A stretch of 64,000 nt of DNA from Brevibacillus_H sp049846925 (GCF_049846925.1 NZ_JBNCMT010000007.1:1-64000), one strand, 5' to 3'; shown: positions 26,480 to 34,633, counted from the stretch's first letter. Numbers and translations are program-made. The notes: generated from the sequence alone by a model not told the origin.

Positions 26480-28435
26480 ATGCCAAACGTTAAGCGTGGA
26501 CGAAGCCAGGTATTGTTTAACTATTTGCCAGGTTCAGTTTTTATGGAAAAGGGAAGGTGGTTCATTGTAAAGGATTTGAGGTTACGAGCACTTAACGAAT
26601 CTACGGATCACTTGCTAAAAAGCGCTCAAAAATTTATTGAAGATTGGAGTATCAATCATGAACTCAACTATAGTTTATTTCCAAATAGAGAAGATATGTG
26701 GTTCGTTGGGGAAATTGAAGAGGTGAACTGCGAGCTTTTTCCTCTAGTGTTTTATTGTAATAATAGTAGCTGCGGAAACACACATATATACATGGATACT
26801 GATAAGCTAATAAAACAAAATCCTCAAATGAAGTGTGAGTTTTGTAATAAAGGGAAAATCCATCAATATCCCTATGCATTAATACATGCTAATGGTGATT
26901 TACAACCCATAAACGTAAAATTAAATGATGGACAAACGTGGAAAGATAGGCTAGATGGAATCAGAATGTTTGATACACGTAGGTTCACGACTGCAACTTG
27001 GTACAACAATAAAAGTAAGAAATCACTGGGTGAACTTGGTACCAAAATGACTACTCTACCTTTACCCAGTTCTATAAAAAATCGAAGATTTTTAGGTGGG
27101 ACACACCTAGCGGATGGAGATGTACACTATCCAGCAATTCGATCATTTGTGAATTTGGAAAATAGTACTCTAAATAAAAGAATGGAGAATCCTAATTTCT
27201 CATATCTACAATTTGCAGCTTTACTTGGCTTGGAAGAAATAAAAGTTAACAACTTTAAAGATAACTTTGAAGCTAGTAGTGAGAATGAAACAATAAAGAA
27301 AATGATGGAACGCGCCTCCAATGAATCAGAAAGAGAAATGGTGTTAAAACTTGCTGGATTAAGCATGTCAGATTTAAATTCAGTAGAAGAAAAAATTGTT
27401 TCTAAAGTCAAGTCCCTGTTTGGTCAGGATGTGCCAAAAGGTCAGATAATAAAAGATAGATCTATGCACGAGTTGGTTTTCTCTTGGTATGAGAACGAAG
27501 GTAAAAATTTGGATCATAAAATTAAAGAGGCAGAAGAAAAACAAAATTATATACAACAAACTGAATATATTAATGCAAAGTCTCAATTGAATAGCTATGG
27601 TTTAGACAATGTAATGTTATTAGAAAGGTTTCCCGTTATTTCAATGGCAATCGGTTATACAAGAAAGTCTTTTGATCGAAATAAATCTGTTTTAAATCCC
27701 TTTAAACAAAAGATAAAAGGGAAAGATAAGACTGTTATTCCTGTACTAAAAAATGAGAACGAGGCAATTTTATTTAGATTGGATCCTACTAGAGTATTAG
27801 CGTGGTTACAGGTAAATGATTTCATTGATAACAAACTTTTTGTGCCAAAGTCAAAGGCAGAATCACATAGTTATTTGTATAGTCAATTCATATTTTCCGA
27901 GGTTAGGGAAGAAGACATTTCAAGACTTTCGCCAAAGGATTACTTGAATAATAAAAAAACACTAGCTTCAATAATGGTTTTCCGTCTTCTTCATACCTAC
28001 CTCCATGTGTTTTTGCAGTCAGGAAAAACATTGATAGGCCTTGATGTAGACAGCTTATCAGAATATTTGTTTCCATCTGCATTATCAGGAGCAATATACG
28101 TGTCTAAGCTTCAGGGTGGAGGGATGGGTGCGCTAATCGCTGTATTCGATAACGATTTATCTAAATGGCTAAAGTGTTCGTATGATAAGGCACATACTTG
28201 TTTATTTGATCCCGTTTGCAGGGAGCACCATGGGGCATGTCATGCATGTCAATACTTAAAATTTTCGTGTCGTCACTTTAATCATGGATTGAGTCGGAAT
28301 TTACTCACTGGCGGAATTATAAAGGACTACAATGAAATAATTGAGGTTGCAGGTTACTTTTCTAAAGAGGTTGATGACATTTTAAGCCGTTGGGGGAAGT
28401 TGATTGAAAATACAGGAGTTAGTAATATTACTTAA
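26480..28435 (+). CDS. drmB: DISARM protein DrmB (DUF1998)
   Basis: A 651-residue partner of DrmA. The C-terminal DUF1998 region has the expected cysteine cluster: CLFDPVCREHHGACHACQY then FSCRHFNHGLSR, residues 574-605, likely zinc-binding. An N-terminal zinc pair also appears (FYCNNSSCGNTH and MKCEFCNKGKIH, near 91-133). The middle is helical and Lys/Glu-rich. In DISARM, DrmA and DrmB form a complex that loads on DNA and is relieved of autoinhibition by suitable 5' ends. The start has AAGGAGGG at good spacing. It overlaps drmC by 32 bp, so the last three genes are coupled. Confidence 0.92.
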   Translation: MPNVKRGRSQVLFNYLPGSVFMEKGRWFIVKDLRLRALNESTDHLLKSAQKFIEDWSINHELNYSLFPNREDMWFVGEIEEVNCELFPLVFYCNNSSCGNTHIYMDTDKLIKQNPQMKCEFCNKGKIHQYPYALIHANGDLQPINVKLNDGQTWKDRLDGIRMFDTRRFTTATWYNNKSKKSLGELGTKMTTLPLPSSIKNRRFLGGTHLADGDVHYPAIRSFVNLENSTLNKRMENPNFSYLQFAALLGLEEIKVNNFKDNFEASSENETIKKMMERASNESEREMVLKLAGLSMSDLNSVEEKIVSKVKSLFGQDVPKGQIIKDRSMHELVFSWYENEGKNLDHKIKEAEEKQNYIQQTEYINAKSQLNSYGLDNVMLLERFPVISMAIGYTRKSFDRNKSVLNPFKQKIKGKDKTVIPVLKNENEAILFRLDPTRVLAWLQVNDFIDNKLFVPKSKAESHSYLYSQFIFSEVREEDISRLSPKDYLNNKKTLASIMVFRLLHTYLHVFLQSGKTLIGLDVDSLSEYLFPSALSGAIYVSKLQGGGMGALIAVFDNDLSKWLKCSYDKAHTCLFDPVCREHHGACHACQYLKFSCRHFNHGLSRNLLTGGIIKDYNEIIEVAGYFSKEVDDILSRWGKLIENTGVSNIT

Positions 28436-29246
28436 ACGGAGACAATCGGAGATTAGTGTTATTGAATGGGCAGGCATGTTTCGCTATCTAGGAGCTCGGT
28501 ATCAATCAGAAGGGTTTATGTTGAAAGACTGGTTGGATTTATACTCTAACAAATTAGATGTACAAGTTGCTCAAAGTCTCTTTAGATTACTTGAGGAGTC
28601 TAACTTGTTAATGAGGAAAGGGGATAAATTTTTTATCCTCGATGACAACCTCTTGCAAAGAATATTAGAGTCGGTGGAGATTTTATTAAAAGTGGATTTT
28701 ACAGTTGTTCAAGGTAAAGAAGACAAGTTACTCTGGACTCTACCTAATGGAAGAAGTGTTCCAAAGAACATTTCCTCTTCGTTTAATCATTTAAACTCGT
28801 GGATACGTAATTTAATATTGTCGGGGAAGGAGCGCATCATCTTCTTCTCCCCTTATTTTTCTGAGGATGGAATTAACCATTTCCTAATTAGCCTAGAGGC
28901 ATTAGTTAAGAATAGGGATAGTATTAGGATTGATTGGATTACAAGTGACTTATCAATAACAACCAATAAAAAGGCATTTAAATTTGTAAATAAAAGATTT
29001 AATAAAGAAAATATGAGGTTTTTTGAAGCAAGAAAAATTAGAAATGAACGGTTATGGTTCCATGCAAAATTGCTTTTAGTTGACGAGACTAAGGGATATA
29101 TGGGTTCGGCAAATTTTAGCAAAGGAGGACTGGACGAGCAATTTGAGTTGGGAACACCATTGGGGAAGACACATACATCTTCACTAACAAAGTTGATTGA
29201 TTTTTGGATAGAAGAAGAAAATTTAGTTGAAGTTACCTTATCATAA
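28404..29246 (+). CDS. drmC: DISARM phospholipase D-like protein DrmC
   Basis: A 280-residue protein of the phospholipase D superfamily, likely a nuclease. One HKD motif is seen: His220-x-Lys222-x4-Asp227 in WFHAKLLLVDETKGYMGSANFSKGGL, with the usual Gly-Ser pair after it. The enzyme would dimerise to build a two-HKD site. The N-terminal 110 residues look like a small winged-helix or adaptor domain. The TTG start lies inside drmB, 32 bp before its stop, behind GGGGGAAG. In known DISARM systems DrmC can be dispensable. No terminator is obvious in the first 60 bp after the stop. Confidence 0.88.
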   Translation: MKIQELVILLKRRQSEISVIEWAGMFRYLGARYQSEGFMLKDWLDLYSNKLDVQVAQSLFRLLEESNLLMRKGDKFFILDDNLLQRILESVEILLKVDFTVVQGKEDKLLWTLPNGRSVPKNISSSFNHLNSWIRNLILSGKERIIFFSPYFSEDGINHFLISLEALVKNRDSIRIDWITSDLSITTNKKAFKFVNKRFNKENMRFFEARKIRNERLWFHAKLLLVDETKGYMGSANFSKGGLDEQFELGTPLGKTHTSSLTKLIDFWIEEENLVEVTLS

Positions 29247-29723
29247 ATTCACTTCTGCACACGGTCTTTATGCTCTGTCTATTTAATCAAACTATATTAA
29301 TAGATTTCATCCCCTAGTAGGAACGTCATTCTCAGTGTCAATAAATTTGATAAGGTAAGACGGAGTGAACCTTTGAAGCATAGATGGAGAGAAAGAAGAT
29401 CCCTTTGAGGATGAACCCTTTCTTTTGACTCGCCGATCAATTGCATTTAGTACGCATGTGTGCCAGCACTCCATCTGCATTTTATCCAGATGAATAGTCA
29501 ATACTCTGAATGCTTAATTCGGATCGAGTCTATCTCTTTCTCATCCAAGAAAGTATATGGGGTAAACCACGGGGAAGTGTTGAGGAGGAAGTCAAAGTCA
29601 CTATTATCTCAATAATCACAATCAGAAACAAGCTAGAAAATCCTCTAGATATTTTTGGTGTTTGAATCAACTGGATTTTTGTTTGGAAGAGATTCATAAA
29701 AATATCATAAGAAGAGGTCTTAT
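29247..29723. other. 477-bp cargo gap without recognised gene
   Basis: Only short, unconvincing frames occur on both strands (up to about 100 codons, with no ribosome site or recognisable motif). The base composition is less AT-rich than in the drm genes. It may be debris of an earlier cargo gene at the junction between two cargo modules. No hairpin with a T-run and no TnsB-type site was seen. Confidence 0.5.
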
Positions 29724-31331
29724 ATGGAGAATAATGATAATGAAAAGTTGAAAAGTGAAGCATTGTTATATCATATGTCGAAAAACTACTCACAAGAACT
29801 AGAAATATGGCGTACTTTATATAGATCAGACCCAACTAACCCTTATATAATGCACAATGTCGCACTAGCTCTTATGAATAATAATCAATTGGGAGATTCT
29901 CTAGTTCTTTTTAACTATATTATTGAAAATTACCCAAATCTCTCTCGTGCCCATAACAATAGAGCGGTTTTATTAATTCGGATGGGTGCAGATCTTAAGG
30001 AGTTAATACCAGCTTTTACAGTTTCATTGATACTATCTGAAAGTACTAATGATTTTTGGAGACACTTTATAAACATTTGTAATACAATTGCTTATGGGTT
30101 GGATAGGGATACAAGTTTTATTCTAAAAGAATTTGAAAAAACCGTTTACGTTATTTTAAATGATAGATTTAGCAAATCGTATTTGGATAGAAACCAACAG
30201 TCAGTCAGAGAGATTATAGAGGCGTATCAATATTTGGGTGAATATAGAGAAGCTTTTGCATCACGCCGTTGGACAAAAGCTGAGATCTCTTTAAATAAAG
30301 CAAAGATAAAGTTTGATAATTTGAGCCTTAGTAATATGTCAACAGGGATTGAAACAATCATCAAGCAATATTTGAAAATTTGTCGTGGTGTTTTTGAGGT
30401 CTTGGAAGAAATACCAACTAAGCGGCTATCAATTCAACAAGCTCTAATCAGATATTTAGGGCTAATAGAAGAAGTAAAACAGCTAGAAAACGATTGTCAA
30501 GACTCTGCTCACCTAAGATTAATTAATATCTTGTTGTGGTTTTTAATAGGAATTACAAATATGCTAGGTTACTTATTAAACCCAATAATTGAGTATAATT
30601 CCGATAATACACCTAAAAATGCCATAGAATATTTAACTTCTAAGTCACTTGGTGATTTAGGTCGAGATTTAATAATATTCCTCGATAACCTTGATAAAAT
30701 ATGTGTTCAGTTTTCCTTTAAATTAGATGAATACGCAAGTACAGAAAGAATAAATTCATACCGCGATAATTTGTGGATAAAGATAGCACTTTTGTGCAAA
30801 AGCTTAATACTAAATTTTGAAGAGGTTGATATTGCATTATCTAAAACATTGTTAGGATGGGATAATGACCAAATTGGTGATGCAAATGTAGAGATGCAAA
30901 GATTTAAATCCTTAGTTGAAAGACAACTTTATAAGGACATTTATGTAGGTGGTAACCCACAGGAAAGTATTGGAAGGGGGTTATTGCAAGCATTTTTATC
31001 AGAAAGGAGTTATCGTGAAGTAGAAGTTCGAGGAGGACAAATAGATTTACTCGCATTTACTAAAAACGGAAGGATACTTTATGAAACAAAAATATGGCGC
31101 GGTGCTAAATATCATGAGCAAGGATTCAGAGAAATTGAAGAATATCTATTAGGAGAAGGCGATGATAGTAAACTGTTAGAAATTTTCTATGTTGTATTTG
31201 ATCCAACTAAATCAGTGCAAGCAAAAAGATATCAGGGTGGTTTTTTCACAGAAAGGAAGATATTGGGATATAAAATAAAGGTGATTATTATTCAAATTAC
31301 TCTTCCAACCCCAAGTAAAACTAGAAATTGA
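29724..31331 (+). CDS. Putative defence nuclease: helical repeats plus PD-(D/E)XK domain
   Basis: A 535-residue protein that I cannot assign to a named family. The N-terminal 120 residues look like tetratricopeptide repeats (LYRSDPTNPYIMHNVALALM, then NYPNLSRAHNNRAVLLIRMG), and the middle 280 are helical. The last 110 residues carry a restriction-like core: GGQIDLLAF (Asp441) twelve residues before ETK (Glu454, Lys456), then a helix, the order D...ExK of PD-(D/E)XK nucleases. The ATG follows AGAAGAGG. It lies alone between the DISARM genes and the left end, a position where Tn7-like elements keep exchangeable cargo. Its role could be an independent anti-phage nuclease. Confidence 0.75.
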   Translation: MENNDNEKLKSEALLYHMSKNYSQELEIWRTLYRSDPTNPYIMHNVALALMNNNQLGDSLVLFNYIIENYPNLSRAHNNRAVLLIRMGADLKELIPAFTVSLILSESTNDFWRHFINICNTIAYGLDRDTSFILKEFEKTVYVILNDRFSKSYLDRNQQSVREIIEAYQYLGEYREAFASRRWTKAEISLNKAKIKFDNLSLSNMSTGIETIIKQYLKICRGVFEVLEEIPTKRLSIQQALIRYLGLIEEVKQLENDCQDSAHLRLINILLWFLIGITNMLGYLLNPIIEYNSDNTPKNAIEYLTSKSLGDLGRDLIIFLDNLDKICVQFSFKLDEYASTERINSYRDNLWIKIALLCKSLILNFEEVDIALSKTLLGWDNDQIGDANVEMQRFKSLVERQLYKDIYVGGNPQESIGRGLLQAFLSERSYREVEVRGGQIDLLAFTKNGRILYETKIWRGAKYHEQGFREIEEYLLGEGDDSKLLEIFYVVFDPTKSVQAKRYQGGFFTERKILGYKIKVIIIQITLPTPSKTRN

Positions 31332-31350
31332 TTCTCATATACTTGGAATT

Positions 31351-31511
31351 AGTATATAAAAGTAGTATACAACTTTATTATAAGATCATTAATAAATTTG
31401 GAAACAGCATAACAAGCTTTAGTATATAACTAATAATTCTTTTAAGGGAAATTTGTATTTAAAATCAATGATTATTAGAGTGGAAGTATACAACTTTTTT
31501 ATGCTCGAACA
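31351..31511 (+). repeat. Left end with three or more inverted TnsB-type sites
   Basis: Inverted cores AGTATA occur at 31364 (AGTATACAACTTTATT), 31421 and 31484 (the terminal site), with a weaker one at 31351. The last reads through GCTCGAACA to the ACA terminus at 31511. Three sites spread over 150 bp is the known arrangement of the Tn7 left end. Confidence 0.88.
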
Positions 31512-31516
31512 CCGAG
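31512..31516 (+). repeat. Target-site duplication, right copy (CCGAG)
   Basis: An exact copy of 9185-9189, immediately after the ACA terminus. Confidence 0.9.
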
Positions 31517-31580
31517 CAAATAAAGTTTTAGACTAGAAAATAAGTATTAGACTGAAAAACAAAGTTGTAGACTGTACGAC
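31517..31580 (+). mobile_element. Inner part of an older Tn7-like right end
   Basis: Three direct sites with core TAGACT lie at 31529, 31548 and 31568 (19-20 bp apart), each preceded by AATAAGTWTT-like sequence, for example AATAAAGTTTTAGACT. Their orientation equals that of the younger right end at 9190. With 9181-9189 they rebuild one right terminus starting 25 bp after the glmS stop. No tns gene or matching left end follows, so the older element is a remnant or an end without a transposase. Confidence 0.82.
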
Positions 31581-31649
31581 CTTGGTCAAACTACGGGTAT
31601 GGTACTTGAGAAGAGTCATCACTGATCTGCAACGAAGAGTAAGTCTTCA

Positions 31650-31681
31650 AAAACGAGCTACCTGTATGGGTAGCTCGTTTT
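31650..31681 (+). terminator. Perfect terminator hairpin, probably the original glmS terminator
   Basis: Stem AAAACGAGCTACC/GGTAGCTCGTTTT with a 6-base loop. It has no gene directly upstream now, which suggests that it once ended glmS transcription (or a gene of the older element) before the insertions. Confidence 0.7.
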
Positions 31682-31702
31682 GTATATAAAGGGGTGTTAC
31701 AT

Positions 31703-32134
31703 ATGGATAAAGTAAGCTTAAGTATTGGATACTCCGAAGACAATCAGACTGAAACTGTTGAGATTTATATTAATGGTCGAAAGTTAATAGATATTTTGAA
31801 AGAGTACGAAGCACCTTTTGCCGAAGACATTGCAGGAGAGTATGAAGGATTGAGACCAGATGAGGTGTTTTTACCATCCAAACACTTTTTAGGGGTGTCA
31901 TTAGATCTGCTTGGTGATCATGAAAAGATTGCAGTCCTGGATTGTGTTTGTGGTTGCCCTGGATGCTGGCCATTCCTTGTTAAGATCACAATTGAAGATG
32001 ACCGAGTAATTTGGAGTGATTTTGAACAGCCACATAGAGGACCAGAATCAGCAGGTGGACATTGGAAATATGATGAATTAGGACCCTTTGTCTTTGATCG
32101 AAAGCAATACGAGTCGGAGTTAGTAAGGAAGTGA
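31703..32134 (+). CDS. Hypothetical protein paired with an SMI1/KNR4 gene
   Basis: A 143-residue cytosolic protein from the ATG at 31703 (AAAGGGG, spacing about 8). I do not recognise a named family. The sequence looks like a beta-rich single domain with a central CVCGCPGCWPF cluster (three Cys, possibly structural or metal-binding) and conserved-looking acidic-aromatic patches near the C-terminus (GPFVFDRKQYESEL). Its stop lies 8 bp before the ATG of the SMI1/KNR4 gene, so the two are co-transcribed. Small proteins of this type often occur among polymorphic-toxin immunity genes, which would fit the partner, but no toxin gene is in the window. Confidence 0.65.
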   Translation: MDKVSLSIGYSEDNQTETVEIYINGRKLIDILKEYEAPFAEDIAGEYEGLRPDEVFLPSKHFLGVSLDLLGDHEKIAVLDCVCGCPGCWPFLVKITIEDDRVIWSDFEQPHRGPESAGGHWKYDELGPFVFDRKQYESELVRK

Positions 32135-32142
32135 ATTTAATA

Positions 32143-32823
32143 ATGGAAAATCAAGTTAAGCCATGGGAGCTTTGGATAAACAGATGGGATGCTGCATTAA
32201 AAGCTTGTCGTAATCTAGGTGGTGGATCAGAAGGAGTACTTGTTAAACCTCCGGCAACTTTGGAGCAGATAGAGGATGCTGAAAATAAATTAGGAGTAAA
32301 ACTTCCACCATCCTTTCGAACAGCTATGTTAGAGTTCTCTGCTGGAGTAGAGTTTTCTTGGAGACTACCTGACGACGAAGATGTAAGCATTCCTTTACCA
32401 CAGGATTTTAGGGGAATATTTGGCAGTGATTGCAGTTGGAATTTATTTGAACTAGTTGAGATTGATGATAATCGTAAAAGTTGGGTACAAAATGTATTCC
32501 CTGATCCAACAGATCCGTATGATTGCGTCTGGCATAATAAGTTAGCGTTTAAAGATATCTCGAATGGTGATTTCCTTGCATTTGATTTGGAAAATGGGCC
32601 AGATTACTCTGTTGTTTATTTATCGCACGATGATGGTGAAGGTCATGGTTACAGGTTAGGGAACAATTTTATTGATTTTATGAACAGATGGACGAGAATA
32701 GGATGTCCTGGTTCAGAAGATTGGCAGATGATTCCCTTTGTTACATCATCAAATAGTGGAATTGAACCAGATGGAGAAAAAGCAAAGAAATGGCGTGAGT
32801 GGTTTGGGCTATTAATCGATTAG
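32143..32823 (+). CDS. SMI1/KNR4 family protein
   Basis: A 226-residue protein. The N-terminal half shows the SMI1/KNR4 (SUKH) signature: PATLEQIEDAENKLGVKLPPSFRTAMLEFSAG, followed later by the typical strand with FLAFDLENGPDYSVVYLSHDD. SUKH proteins are common immunity proteins against nuclease toxins in bacteria, but many are orphan. The ATG at 32143 has AAGGAAG at spacing 11; the GTG at 32131 overlaps the preceding gene and is a possible alternative. A strong terminator follows. No adjacent toxin is seen, so an orphan or acquired immunity role is only an inference. Confidence 0.85.
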   Translation: MENQVKPWELWINRWDAALKACRNLGGGSEGVLVKPPATLEQIEDAENKLGVKLPPSFRTAMLEFSAGVEFSWRLPDDEDVSIPLPQDFRGIFGSDCSWNLFELVEIDDNRKSWVQNVFPDPTDPYDCVWHNKLAFKDISNGDFLAFDLENGPDYSVVYLSHDDGEGHGYRLGNNFIDFMNRWTRIGCPGSEDWQMIPFVTSSNSGIEPDGEKAKKWREWFGLLID

Positions 32824-32870
32824 TAATCAATGATAGGAAATAGACATCTAAAGATGCAGGGTGGATTATA

Positions 32871-32914
32871 GGGATACAGGCACTAGTCATGATTAATACC
32901 TGTATCCCTTTTTT
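32871..32914 (+). terminator. Terminator after the SMI1/KNR4 gene
   Basis: Perfect 10-bp stem GGGATACAGG/CCTGTATCCC with an 18-base loop and six T. Confidence 0.85.
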
Positions 32915-32954
32915 ATCACCAAATGCCCAAAGGGGAAAGTTGTCGGTATGACGA

Positions 32955-33728
32955 TTACCCGTTATTTTTCAACTTTATGGCTTTTGTTGCAACAAAGCTG
33001 CTCGTATAGCGATCCAATAGCTTTTTACCTCCGAAAGTATCTTCATAAAACCCGGTAATAACAAAACCGGCATCAATTTGCCCTTGTATCTGCTGCTCCA
33101 ACGTGTGACCGTATTCAAGTGCTATGCCATTCTTTACAATCTCTTCTTCTGTTGAATAATCGAGTTCTGAATACGGAATGGAATGTTTCACTTGAAGTGT
33201 TCCTTTCTCTTCAAGCTCCCAATCGAATAAATAAAATACGGGATTCATAAAACCGCTGATTAATATACCTCCCGGCTTCAATACACGAAACGCTTCCTGC
33301 CAGACTGGCTGAATTTCAGGTACATACAGATTAGAAACCGGATGTACAATCAGATCAAAGCTATCTGGAGCAAACATACTCAAATCCGTCATTGTGCCGA
33401 GAACTGTTCGGATAGGCAAGTCATCACGCTCAGCAACAAAGGCGTCCTGTTTTAACTGCAATTCCGAAAAGTCCAACACGGTTACCTCTGCGCCTGCTGC
33501 AGCTAGTATAGGTCCTTGCTGACCGCCGCCTGAAGCAAGGCAAAGCACTTTTTTCCCACGAAGTTCAGGAAACCATTCTTTCGGAACAGGTTTTACTGAA
33601 GTTACAACAATACTCCAATCGCCTGCCTTTGCTCTTTGAACCTCTTCGCTGCTTACAGGCACGGTCCAACGATTCTGTTGCTTTACTTTTTCTTCCCAAA
33701 TGTGTTTGTTGTAATTGGTACTCTGCAT
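32955..33728 (-). CDS. Class I SAM-dependent methyltransferase
   Basis: A 257-residue Rossmann-fold methyltransferase. Motif I is VLCLASGGGQQGPILAAAGAEVTVLDFSE (near 60-88), the acidic residue after strand 2 is Asp85, and motif IV/post-I is FDLIVHPVSNLYV near 125 with VLKPGGILISGF near 148. The substrate is not evident. AAAGGAG lies 10 bp before the ATG. It is codirectional with, and 65 bp downstream of, the erm gene, so it may be read from the erm transcript, which would suggest a resistance or self-modification role; that is only a guess. Confidence 0.85.
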   Translation of the reverse strand: MQSTNYNKHIWEEKVKQQNRWTVPVSSEEVQRAKAGDWSIVVTSVKPVPKEWFPELRGKKVLCLASGGGQQGPILAAAGAEVTVLDFSELQLKQDAFVAERDDLPIRTVLGTMTDLSMFAPDSFDLIVHPVSNLYVPEIQPVWQEAFRVLKPGGILISGFMNPVFYLFDWELEEKGTLQVKHSIPYSELDYSTEEEIVKNGIALEYGHTLEQQIQGQIDAGFVITGFYEDTFGGKKLLDRYTSSFVATKAIKLKNNG

Positions 33729-33793
33729 TTGCTGAAGTCTCCTTTTGTCGCAATTTTATCCTGCTATTTCATTGCAAGCACAATAGAAATTTA

Positions 33794-34633
33794 CTAATGT
33801 CTCTTTCTCTTACGTGACCTTGGCCACCGATAAGGTTCAACGTGTCTTATCATGGCGTGGAATAGCAGGCTCCACTGTTGTTCTTTCAAAGAACAAATCG
33901 GTTGATTACGTTCTATTCTCAGTTTTTTCACCAATTTTGTAATTTGCGGAGGTGTAAATACCTCACCAATGGCTTCGAAAAACGGTAAATTTGGATAATG
34001 GAGCGCATAGGAAGCAAGGGCATTAAATTTTCCCCGATGGTGAATAGGAATCTCTGGATGTTTCTTTCTAAAGACAGTGACAACGCTTGAAGCAACACTC
34101 GGCGGCGGTGAAAAGTTGTTTGGTAGTACCGTTCGAACAAGCGTGATATCGTACCACATTCTCCATGCTAGAATATGTGGATTGGTAATAGGGATAGTTG
34201 TAAAACGTTTGGCAGCTCCTTTCTCAATTATAAATACGGCTCGTTGCAATAACAGGGATGGGTCTCCTAGAAACTTTTCGAATATGGGGGTGGTAATAGA
34301 ATATGGTATATTAGCCACCACACAAAATGGATTTTGAGGAAGATCAAACTGAAGAACATCCATTTGCTTAACTCTGATATTTTTTTCTTCTTTTATTCTA
34401 CTTTTTAGTTTCTGTACACTTACAGGATCATTCTCGATTGCGATGACAGTTCCTGCTTTCTCAGCTAATGGAAAGGTGATTGCTCCAGTTCCTGCACCAA
34501 TGTCTATCACAGTATCGCTTCGATTTACCTTTGCCAGATTGACCAGTTCATTAATCAAGTATTTGTTTATTAACAAGTGCCTTCCAGGAAAATTGGATAC
34601 CCCTTTACGATATCTTGATCCATTTTTTTGCAT
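33794..34633 (-). CDS. erm: 23S rRNA (adenine-2058-N6) methyltransferase, Erm(D)-like
   Basis: Methylates A2058 of 23S rRNA, giving resistance to macrolides, lincosamides and streptogramin B. It has 279 residues. It begins with the family N-terminus NFPGRHLLINKYLI; motif I is VIDIGAGTGAITF near 42, and the catalytic NIPYSITTPIF is near 110. The blocks KGAAKRF, ILAWRMWYDI and FSPPPSVASSVV resemble Erm(D) of Bacillus licheniformis more than KsgA, as does the basic C-terminus YRWPRSRKRK. The ATG has AGGTG at spacing 8. A leader peptide lies 118 bp upstream, implying drug-inducible translation or attenuation. Confidence 0.9.
   Translation of the reverse strand: MQKNGSRYRKGVSNFPGRHLLINKYLINELVNLAKVNRSDTVIDIGAGTGAITFPLAEKAGTVIAIENDPVSVQKLKSRIKEEKNIRVKQMDVLQFDLPQNPFCVVANIPYSITTPIFEKFLGDPSLLLQRAVFIIEKGAAKRFTTIPITNPHILAWRMWYDITLVRTVLPNNFSPPPSVASSVVTVFRKKHPEIPIHHRGKFNALASYALHYPNLPFFEAIGEVFTPPQITKLVKKLRIERNQPICSLKEQQWSLLFHAMIRHVEPYRWPRSRKRKRH

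Larger units (their letters stand above)
9190..31511 (+). mobile_element. Complete Tn7-like transposon with DISARM cargo
   Basis: A 22,322-bp element with TGTT...AACA termini. The first 27 bases at each end align over the same length, both finishing in TGTATACT. The right end (next to glmS) has four direct TATACT-core sites; the left end has three inverted ones over about 150 bp, the asymmetry known for Tn7. It encodes TnsA-TnsB-TnsC-TnsD/TniQ-TnsE at the glmS side, then a DISARM island and a PD-(D/E)XK protein near the left end. The cargo is visibly more AT-rich than the flanking host genes. All tns frames are open, so the element may still be mobile. Confidence 0.95.

Noticed and set aside
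29307..29501. Minus-strand 64-codon frame in the cargo gap as a transposase remnant
   Set aside because: No transposase motif, terminal repeats or target duplication could be seen around it.
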